Part shown: positions 6,543-12,242 of the stretch, piece by piece | Position numbering within the stretch: position 1 is the stretch's first letter | How the letters are laid out: every line of letters starts with the position of its first letter | NCBI GenBank assembly: GCA_913056475.1 | Contig: CAJXMS010000038.1 | Span: 1-12,242, forward strand | Length of the DNA: 12,242 nucleotides | From: an uncultured Bacteroidota bacterium | Lineage (GTDB): Bacteria; Bacteroidota; Bacteroidia; Flavobacteriales; Schleiferiaceae | Direction of reading: 5' to 3' | Position numbers and translations under genes: made by a program | Notes under the pieces: generated by a model | Database searches by the model: none | The model's input: only the letters and a program-made list of their open reading frames with translations | What the model was told of the DNA's origin: nothing

Positions 6543-7671
6543 ATCGCCGCTCCGCCGGGAAACGGTACTGCGGGTATCCCTGCCGGCCCTCCGCCATAAC
6601 CTCCAGTATTATCAGCGTTTGGTGGGGCCTTCGGTAGGTATCATGGCCATGGTTAAGGCCCTGAGCTACGGCGCAGGTGCTTATCCGGTGGCTCGCTGCC
6701 TGGCGGAAGCCGGTGCTTCCTACCTGGGAGTAGCTTATCCGGATGAGGGCATTCACCTGCGGGAGCGGGGTATCAAAGCTCCCATCCTGGTACTCAACCC
6801 ACTGCCCGAGCTCTTCCCCTACCTTATCGAGCATCAGCTGGAGCCTGAAATCTACAGCATGGCCCATCTCAGGGCTTTTGAGCAAGCTTGCCGGACGCTT
6901 CGGCCCGCCGAGGCGGAACCTTATCCCGTGCACCTTAAATTGGAAACCGGCATGAACCGCCTGGGCTTTACGCCCAGGGAGCTTCCTGCCCTCAAAGAGG
7001 CCCTCCCTAAGCTGCCGCAGCTGCGGGTGCGGGGGGTCATGTCTCATTTGGCAGCAGCCGACCTTCCCGAAGAGGATGCCTTTACCCGCCAGCAAATCGA
7101 TAGCTTTAGACAATACGGTAACTACCTCCGGGAGGTTTTACCCGGGGAGGTACTTTATCACCTGGCCAACTCCCCGGGAACCGAAAGATTTCCAGCGGCT
7201 CATTTCGATATGGTGCGCCTGGGCTATGGCCTCTACGGGGTAAGCGAAACGGAGCAGCACCGCCAGCACCTACAGCCGGTAAGCCGCCTAACGGCCCCGG
7301 TGGCACAGGTTAAGGAGCTGGAGGCCGGCGATACCGTAAGCTACGGCCGCCGCTACCAAGCTACAGAGCCTACTCGCATAGCGGTGATCTCTATGGGCTA
7401 CGCCGACGGTTTTGGCCGGGAGCTCAGCGCCGGAAAGGGAGAAGTGGCCTGGCAAGGCTACCGCTTTCCGGTGGTGGGTACGGTGTGCATGGATTTCTTC
7501 ATGGTAGCGGTGGGTGATGCCCCGGTCCAAGCTGGCGATGAGGTGGAAATATTTGGCCCGCAGCTTACCGTTTACGAGGCGGCCCGCCAGCGGGGTACCA
7601 TTCCCTACGAGGTGATCACCCGCCTCTCGCCACGCGTTCGGCGGCTTTATTTGGAAGAAGAGGCGCTTTGA
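6526..7671 (+). CDS. alr: Alanine racemase (PLP-dependent)
   Basis: Interconverts L- and D-alanine for peptidoglycan. The PLP lysine is Lys44 in IMAMVKALSYGAG; the usual form is VVKANAYGHG, and the ALSYG variant resembles the racemase domain of Bacteroidota MurF-Alr fusions. Here it stands alone with no MurF domain. Other motifs: GVAYPDEG (68-75), LKLETGMNRLGF (137-148), RGVMSHLAAAD (169-179), HLANSPGTERFP (212-223), RLGYGLYG (231-238), the second catalytic tyrosine Tyr292 in SMGYADGFGR, and VGTVCMDFFMV (317-327). The 381-residue length fits a complete enzyme. The start ATG at 6526 overlaps the end of tdk. No clear hairpin terminator follows, though a T-rich stretch lies at about 7696-7712. 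Confidence 0.95.
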   Translation: MKRENESPLRRETVLRVSLPALRHNLQYYQRLVGPSVGIMAMVKALSYGAGAYPVARCLAEAGASYLGVAYPDEGIHLRERGIKAPILVLNPLPELFPYLIEHQLEPEIYSMAHLRAFEQACRTLRPAEAEPYPVHLKLETGMNRLGFTPRELPALKEALPKLPQLRVRGVMSHLAAADLPEEDAFTRQQIDSFRQYGNYLREVLPGEVLYHLANSPGTERFPAAHFDMVRLGYGLYGVSETEQHRQHLQPVSRLTAPVAQVKELEAGDTVSYGRRYQATEPTRIAVISMGYADGFGRELSAGKGEVAWQGYRFPVVGTVCMDFFMVAVGDAPVQAGDEVEIFGPQLTVYEAARQRGTIPYEVITRLSPRVRRLYLEEEAL

Positions 7672-7736
7672 AACGGGACTGTTAGCAAACTCCGCCTTCT
7701 TTTTTGTGTTTTAATCTAAATGTTTTCACTCGACGT

Positions 7737-7850
7737 AGGTCGGGGTCTTCATCCCCGCACCTTTCGTACCTACGGCACGAAAAGCGCATGGAACGGGCCC
7801 TTTTCTACCCATATTTCGTCCCTACCGGGACGGCTCGTAGAGCGCTGGAA
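7737..7850 (+). repeat. REP-like repeat, left arm
   Basis: Contains three hairpins in a row: AGGTCGGGG with CCCCGCACCT (7737-7762, one bulged base); the near-palindrome CGTACCTACGGCACG (7765-7779); and CGTCCC-TACC-GGGACG (7817-7832). Between the last two lies TTTTCTACCCA (7801-7811). The blocks from 7765 recur in the same order, reverse-complemented, at about 7945-8026. The sequence type matches REP elements that I know are frequent in Bacteroidota genomes and often linked to REP-associated tyrosine transposases; none is in the window. Confidence 0.65.
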
Positions 7851-7944
7851 TGGTGCATCCGGGAGCAGAAGAATTTGGCCCGGTAATCCATTTCTATATC
7901 ATAAAGGAATATTCGTTCTCCCCTTGGTTTCCCGAACACACCCG

Positions 7945-8026
7945 CTACGAAGCACCGGCTTGTCCCGGAGGGACAATCTGTGGGTAGAAAAATCCGGTAC
8001 CAAGGCCTTAGCGTGCCGTAGGTACG
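7945..8026 (-). repeat. REP-like repeat, right arm (inverted relative to the left)
   Basis: Carries TTGTCCC-GGA-GGGACAA (7960-7976, a perfect 7-bp stem), TGGGTAGAAAA (7981-7991, exact reverse complement of 7801-7811) and CGTGCCGTAGGTACG (8012-8026, exact reverse complement of 7765-7779). Sequence between the blocks has diverged from the left arm, so these look like two older copies of one repeat family in opposite orientation. Confidence 0.65.
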
Positions 8027-8181
8027 CTCCTCAATAGTGAAATCAAATGCCGATCTCACTTGCACAAAAAACCGCTCCGCTATTGAGTAGCTGTCAATAA
8101 ATCCCGCTTTCTCAGGCATGCAAGGCTCTGAATGCCTTCACTTGCTCCTGTATACGGAAATTATTCAGCACTGGTTACTCC

Positions 8182-10365
8182 CTAATTTTTGGCTTCAAAC
8201 CGCGCAATGCCTTCTCGAAGCCAATCGAGGTACTTGCTCACATTGGGGTCATAAGCCACGGTACCATTGAGCGGCTCCATGCTCTGGTGGCCTATAAGCA
8301 CATATTGCGGCTGGCTATTGCTCTGGTAGTGCTTGACCTGAAAGTTGCTCCACTTATTACCGATGGTGCGGACCTTTTTGCCGGTTACTTCACTGGTAAA
8401 GCGTTCTTCTTTGGGGAGCTTCTTACGCTCATCTACGTAGAGGGAGGTGAGCACCACTTCCTCTTTAAGGATTTCCATCACCCGCGGATCGCTCCATACA
8501 TTGGCTTCCATTTTACGGCAATTCACACAGCCCCAGCCGGTAAAGTCCAGTAAGAGCGGTTTATTTACTTTCTGGGCGTAGGCTTTGGCCTGGGCAAAGT
8601 CATGGAAACAGTTCAAGCCGTGGGGACAGTGCTCGGGGTCGGCCCCGTCTGGTACCGGTGGGGCGTCTTTCCTTTGGCCGCCGGCCGAAACTACCGCCCC
8701 GCCGCCGCTACCAATGCCGCCGGGATTTTCGCTGTAAAATTGCGGGGGCGGAAAACCACTGATCAGCTTCAGCGGGGCTCCCCACATACCGGGGATGAGG
8801 TAAATGGTAAAGCTCAGGGAAACCACCGCCAGTAGGAGCCGGGTTACGGAAATTTTTTCGCTTACACTGTCGTGGGGCATCCGGTAGCTGCCCAGTAGGT
8901 AGAGGGTAAGCAGGATGCCCAGGCCTATCCAAATGGCGATGAACCACTCCCGCTTGAGCAGGCCGGCCTGCCACACCAGGTCAGCGGTAGAAAGGAATTT
9001 AAAGGCAAAGGCCAGTTCTACAAAGCCCAGCACCACTTTCACATTGTTGAGCCAGCCGCCGCTCTTGGGCAAGCTATTGAGCCAGCCGGGGAAAGCGGCA
9101 AAAAGGGCAAAGGGCAGGGCCAGGGCCAGCGAGAAGCCAAACATGCCCACCAGGGGGCCTTGAACGCCCCCGCTGGCTGCTTCTACCAGAAGCCCACCGA
9201 TAATGGGGCCCGTGCAGGAAAAGGAAACAATGGCCAGGGTGAGGGCCATGAAAAAGATGCCAATGATACCCCCTTTATTAGAGGCCTCATCGGTTTTGTT
9301 TACCCAGCTGCTGGGCAGGGTGATCTCAAAAGCCCCAAAAAAGCTGATGGCAAAGACCACCAGCAGGAGAAAAAAGAAGAGATTGAGCCAGGGATTGGTG
9401 CTGATGGCATTGAGCGCATCGGAACCAAAAATGACGGTGATAAGCAAACCAATAAGCGTGTAAAGCACAATGATGGACAGCCCGTAAATTACCGCGTTGG
9501 CGATACCCTTGGCCCGGTTCTTACTTTGCTTGGTAAAGAAGCTCACCGTGAGCGGTATCATGGGGAAAACGCAGGGGGTAAGCAGGGCAGCAAAACCGCC
9601 CAGAAAAGCGAGGACAAAGATCCCGATCAGGGAGCGGTTGTTTTCCGGAGCTGGCTGAGTTTCCCCTTCTTCTTGCTTCGTTTGAGCGGTGGGGTTTTCC
9701 TCTGAGGCTGCGGCTACGCTGCTATCTTCGGCCTGGGCGTAGTCTATTTCCAGCTCTTCGCCGGCTACTTCGTCCTGGCTGGGGGGGTGGCCCGGACCAC
9801 TAGCTTCCGCCTCATTCGGAGCTGCGCTCGTGGTGGTTTCTTCGCGAGGGGCGCTTTCGTTTTCTGCTTGGGATTCCGCCGGCTGCTCCACCCCGGCGAT
9901 ATTAAAGGTATGGGGCAGGTACTCGGGCGGAAGGCAGCGGCCTTCGTTACAAGTTTGGTAAGTAAACTCCACCTCCAGCGTAAAGTCCTCTTCCGTAAGC
10001 ACTTCAATGTCCTGGTAAATAGTGACGCTGCCCTCGTGGTAGCTCAGCGTTTCCTTAAAGTTGGGGTCGTACTCCGTATGGGGCTCCGGTTCTTGCAGCG
10101 GTCCGGCCAGGCGGTACTGGCGGGGCAGGGTATCCAGCATCACCAGATCAGAGCCTATGATAAAGCTGCTATCCGGCGTATTGACCGAGTAAATATGCCA
10201 GCCTTCGTCCATGGTGGCGGTGGCGCTGAGCCGGACCTTATGCTTGCTTATTTTTTCTTGCGAAAATGAAAGGTTTACCGGATCAAACATTTGCCCCTGT
10301 AGGGCGGGGAGGGCAAGGAGTACGGCCACCAGGGGCAGCCATATTTTGAGGGGGTTATGAGGCAT
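8182..10365 (-). CDS. dsbD: Thiol:disulfide interchange protein DsbD family (727 aa)
   Basis: Carries reducing power from cytoplasmic thioredoxin across the inner membrane to periplasmic thiols. A signal peptide at 1-25 (hydrophobic LPLVAVLLALPALQG) is followed by a DsbD N-terminal domain (~26-155) with the redox pair Cys139/Cys144 (TCNEGRCLPP). An unusually long acidic, Ala/Glu/Ser-rich linker spans ~158-243. The membrane domain (~246-530, about eight helices) holds Cys265 (LLTPCVFPM) and Cys384 (SFSCTGPIIGG), the transmembrane redox pair. The C-terminal thioredoxin-like domain (~585-727) has Cys613/Cys616 in WGCVNCRKME. An extra pair, Cys580/Cys586 (HCPHGLNC), lies just before it. All three expected pairs are present. 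It overlaps the tilS end by 11 nt, so it is probably co-transcribed with tilS. The neighbours give no hint of a specific client. Confidence 0.93.
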   Translation of the reverse strand: MPHNPLKIWLPLVAVLLALPALQGQMFDPVNLSFSQEKISKHKVRLSATATMDEGWHIYSVNTPDSSFIIGSDLVMLDTLPRQYRLAGPLQEPEPHTEYDPNFKETLSYHEGSVTIYQDIEVLTEEDFTLEVEFTYQTCNEGRCLPPEYLPHTFNIAGVEQPAESQAENESAPREETTTSAAPNEAEASGPGHPPSQDEVAGEELEIDYAQAEDSSVAAASEENPTAQTKQEEGETQPAPENNRSLIGIFVLAFLGGFAALLTPCVFPMIPLTVSFFTKQSKNRAKGIANAVIYGLSIIVLYTLIGLLITVIFGSDALNAISTNPWLNLFFFLLLVVFAISFFGAFEITLPSSWVNKTDEASNKGGIIGIFFMALTLAIVSFSCTGPIIGGLLVEAASGGVQGPLVGMFGFSLALALPFALFAAFPGWLNSLPKSGGWLNNVKVVLGFVELAFAFKFLSTADLVWQAGLLKREWFIAIWIGLGILLTLYLLGSYRMPHDSVSEKISVTRLLLAVVSLSFTIYLIPGMWGAPLKLISGFPPPQFYSENPGGIGSGGGAVVSAGGQRKDAPPVPDGADPEHCPHGLNCFHDFAQAKAYAQKVNKPLLLDFTGWGCVNCRKMEANVWSDPRVMEILKEEVVLTSLYVDERKKLPKEERFTSEVTGKKVRTIGNKWSNFQVKHYQSNSQPQYVLIGHQSMEPLNGTVAYDPNVSKYLDWLREGIARFEAKN

Positions 10366-11683
10366 ATTGAGGCGCTTTTAATGCTACAAAGTAAACGGTT
10401 TTGGTACTGGGCTGCACCTTGTAATCTTCATGGATACGGCGGCCTACCACCCATACAATATCGGTGCCACTGCAGAGTACGTACTGCTGAGCTTTGTCGT
10501 GGCGATTCACTTTTTGGTTGATCAGGAAGTCGCTCAGCTTCTGTTCTCCTTTCATTCCCAATGGCTTAAAGCGGTCGCCGGCCTCCATGGGGCGGAGGTG
10601 AAGTGGCCAGGTCAGTTTTTCGGCGGCCAGGTAAGCCTGCCGGGGCGCCGCTTTTCGGTAGGGGGCTTTGGCGGCGTCCATCCAATCCGCTTGCAGCGCC
10701 AGGGGTTGTTGTAAATGGCTGTCTTCCGGCCAGAGCCAGGCCTCGCGCCGTTCGCCGGTGTCCCGGGGGTAGAGGATAAGCTCCGCACGATCTTCCAGCA
10801 ATAAGTGGCTGGGGCTTTCCCATTGCTTACCGGGCTGTCCGGTGGGGAGGGCTTCCAGGGCTTTCCAGTCCCAGGGGCCGTAAGGCGCCAGCCAGTAGTG
10901 CAGGAGGGCGGTGGCATAGGGCCTGCCGGCCAAATGTGCCAGTGGCAAGCGTTGGCTTTTTTCCTCGTAGAGGCGGTTATCATCCAGCAGTTCTTGCAAG
11001 AAATAATGCAATGCCTCTTGCTGACCGGCCAGATACTGCATACTGCGCGCCAAACCGCGGTCCCAGCCGGGTAGCTGGCGCCGCAAATGAGGCAAAACTT
11101 CCAGGCGAACCCGGTTGCGCAGGTAAGTGGTGCTTTGGTTGCTGCTATCTTCCCGCCAGGAGAGGCCTTCCTGCCGGGCGTAATTTTCGATGGCCTGCCG
11201 GCTTACCTGGCTGAGGGGCCTTACGTAGCGATCCCGGTAAGCGGGGATGCCGCTCAGGCCGGCCAGGCCGGTACCGCGTTGGAGGTTGATGAGAAAGGTC
11301 TCGGCGCTGTCGTCTTGGTGATGGGCCAGGGCCACGTGGGTATAGGGCCCCGTTTGGAGCAGCTCTTGGAAATACTGGTAGCGCAGGTCTCGTGCCGCCA
11401 TTTGGACAGAACATTGCCAGGCTTCGGCGTAAGCGGCGGTGTTCACTTTTCGGCTGTGCAGGGGCAAATCGTAGCGCCGGGCCAGGGCAGCCACGTGGTC
11501 GGCATCGGCCTGGGCTTCTTCCTGACGCAGGCCGAAATGGAGATGGACCACTCCCTGCGCCAGCCCTTCTTTCCAGAGCAGGTGCAGGAGCACGGTGCTG
11601 TCTACGCCAGCGCTGCAGGCCACCAGGACCTGTGCTTTTAGGGCTTTTAAGTCTTTGAGGAAAGGGGCCACCGATGCCATCAT
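10355..11683 (-). CDS. tilS: tRNA(Ile)-lysidine synthetase TilS
   Basis: Adds lysine to C34 of the CAU-anticodon tRNA-Ile so that it reads AUA; normally essential. Full two-domain protein of 442 residues. The ATP-binding PP-loop is at 22-29 (ACSAGVDS), where the common form is SGGxDS. Then come VHLHFGLR (46-53), LAHHQDDSAETFLINLQRGTGLAGLSGI (~119-146), and WREDSSN...TYLRNRVRLEVLPHL (~176-200, with the EDxSN and RNRxR motifs). A helical middle follows, and then the C-terminal tRNA-binding domain (LRPMEAGDRFKPLGMKG, KLSDFLINQKVNR, DIVWVVGRRI). The start is the first of two adjacent ATGs (11681-11683), 7 nt after a -7 box. The stop lies inside the start of dsbD. Confidence 0.95.
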   Translation of the reverse strand: MMASVAPFLKDLKALKAQVLVACSAGVDSTVLLHLLWKEGLAQGVVHLHFGLRQEEAQADADHVAALARRYDLPLHSRKVNTAAYAEAWQCSVQMAARDLRYQYFQELLQTGPYTHVALAHHQDDSAETFLINLQRGTGLAGLSGIPAYRDRYVRPLSQVSRQAIENYARQEGLSWREDSSNQSTTYLRNRVRLEVLPHLRRQLPGWDRGLARSMQYLAGQQEALHYFLQELLDDNRLYEEKSQRLPLAHLAGRPYATALLHYWLAPYGPWDWKALEALPTGQPGKQWESPSHLLLEDRAELILYPRDTGERREAWLWPEDSHLQQPLALQADWMDAAKAPYRKAAPRQAYLAAEKLTWPLHLRPMEAGDRFKPLGMKGEQKLSDFLINQKVNRHDKAQQYVLCSGTDIVWVVGRRIHEDYKVQPSTKTVYFVALKAPQYAS

Positions 11684-11690
11684 AGGCGGT

Positions 11691-11698
11691 CAAAGGTA
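11691..11698 (-). promoter_or_regulatory. Candidate -7 box for tilS (near-leaderless)
   Basis: TACCTTTG on the minus strand is identical to the box upstream of rlmN and matches TAnnTTTG exactly. It lies 7 nt before the tilS ATG in the 39-nt gap after the pabB-like stop codon, so the leader would be only a few bases or none. No good -33 TTG is seen. Confidence 0.5.
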
Positions 11699-11722
11699 AG
11701 TTTCATCGGCGCATCATTCGCG

Positions 11723-12242
11723 TCAGCCAGCCGTCAGGGTGGCCCGCTGGGCCGTAAGTTTTTCTGCTTTGAGCAAACATTCTTGATACTCGGCTTCCGG
11801 CTGGCAGTGAATGGTAATGGCACTGCCCACGCGGAGGCTACTGTGCTGCTGGCCTCGGTGATGGAGGATGCTGCGGATCACTACGTTGAGGTCCAGATCG
11901 CCCTGGGGGTTTATATAGCCTACGGCGCCACTGTAAAGTTCCCGGTTAAAAGTTTCCAGTTGGTCTATAAGCTGCATGGCGCTCACTTTGGGGGCACCGG
12001 TCATACTGCCCATGGGGAAGCTGGTGGCCAGGGCGTCCGAAAAGTGGAAAGCCGCATCCAGGCGGCTGGCCACGGTGCTTATTTGCTGGTGCACGGCGGG
12101 AAAAGGGTAGATGCCGCAGAGCTCTTCCACCCGGACGCTACCGGGCGCGGCGGTGCGGCTCAGGTCATTGCGCACCAGGTCTACGATCATGATATTCTCG
12201 GCGCGTTCTTTTTCGCTGTTGGCCAGTTCATGGCGTAACCGC
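11723..12242 (-). CDS. pabB: Chorismate-utilising enzyme, aminodeoxychorismate synthase component I type (PabB), N-terminus outside window
   Basis: The frame is open to the right edge (codons from 12241 inward), so only the C-terminal ~172 residues are here. Motifs: RHELANSEKERAENIMIVDLVRNDLSR, the catalytic-region HQQISTVASRL, PMGSMTGAPKVSAMQLIDQLE, then RELYSGAVGYINPQGDLDLNVVIRSI. This is the chorismate-binding domain. MIVDLVRNDLSR and GSMTGAPK favour PabB (4-amino-4-deoxychorismate for folate) over anthranilate synthase TrpE, which tends to have VDLGRND and GTLSGAPK. Family membership is sure and the PabB choice likely. No partner amidotransferase (PabA) is in the window. The tilS promoter lies just downstream, so tilS and dsbD may be transcribed independently of this gene. 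Confidence 0.88.
   Translation of the reverse strand, partial: RLRHELANSEKERAENIMIVDLVRNDLSRTAAPGSVRVEELCGIYPFPAVHQQISTVASRLDAAFHFSDALATSFPMGSMTGAPKVSAMQLIDQLETFNRELYSGAVGYINPQGDLDLNVVIRSILHHRGQQHSSLRVGSAITIHCQPEAEYQECLLKAEKLTAQRATLTAG

Larger units (their letters stand above)
7672..8181. other. Gene-free interval between alr and dsbD
   Basis: About 510 bases between convergent genes, with no supported coding region or RNA gene. It holds an inverted pair of REP-like repeats (about 7737-8026). To the right is a further inverted repeat, CTCAATAG at 8030-8037 with CTATTGAG at 8080-8087. A short hairpin AAGGC-TCTGAAT-GCCTT lies at 8122-8138. Neither of these is followed by a T-run, so I do not call a terminator. 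Confidence 0.7.

Noticed and set aside
7690..7715. Intrinsic terminator after alr
   Set aside because: There is a T-rich run, but I could not find a convincing stem directly before it.
7737..8026. CRISPR array
   Set aside because: Repeats are inverted, only two copies, diverged, and without regular spacers.
7805..8119. 104-residue minus-strand open frame across the REP interval
   Set aside because: Most of it lies in the REP hairpins, its composition resembles no family, and no promoter or ribosome site supports it.
9160..9705. 181-residue plus-strand open frame inside dsbD
   Set aside because: It is antisense to clear DsbD membrane-domain sequence and shows no family character.

Overview
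The window reads as a piece of a Bacteroidota chromosome with fairly high GC. The main evidence is a type IX secretion (gliding-motility type) C-terminal sorting domain, Bacteroidota-style -7 promoter boxes (TAnnTTTG), an alanine racemase of the Bacteroidota type, a long DsbD with a C-terminal thioredoxin-like domain, and REP-type repeats of the sort common in this phylum. A saprospirian relative (Lewinella / Phaeodactylibacter-like) is my best guess, from general resemblance only.

Layout, left to right. (1) 1-1582, plus strand: the 3' part of a large secreted PKD / Ig-like protein with a T9SS type B sorting domain; its 5' end lies outside the window. (2) 1585-5870, minus strand, reading right to left: a conserved Bacteroidota protein of unknown function with a Pro/Ala/Glu-rich linker; queA (queuosine pathway); a PAPS-type sulfotransferase-like gene; a tiny two-helix membrane protein; and rlmN (23S rRNA/tRNA m2A methyltransferase). 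rlmN is broken into two frames by an apparent one-base deletion near 2209. Two copies of a roughly 144-bp repeat with imperfect terminal inverted repeats lie in the same orientation. They bracket the sulfotransferase plus small membrane protein gene pair. (3) 5934-7671, plus strand: tdk (thymidine kinase, with most of the usual zinc cysteines missing) overlapping alr (alanine racemase). (4) 7672-8181: a gene-free stretch holding an inverted pair of Bacteroidota REP-like repeats with several hairpins. (5) 8182-12242, minus strand: dsbD (thiol:disulfide interchange), tilS (tRNA-Ile lysidine synthetase, overlapping dsbD by 11 nt) and the 3' part of a PabB-type chorismate-using enzyme, open at the right edge.

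Most genes are housekeeping: three RNA-modification enzymes (RlmN, QueA, TilS), nucleotide salvage, cell-wall D-alanine, folate precursor synthesis and periplasmic thiol chemistry. I see no defence system, CRISPR array, biosynthetic cluster or clear new multi-gene system. The points most worth a second look are the rlmN frameshift, the repeat-bracketed sulfotransferase cassette, the REP pair, and the zinc-ligand-poor thymidine kinase.
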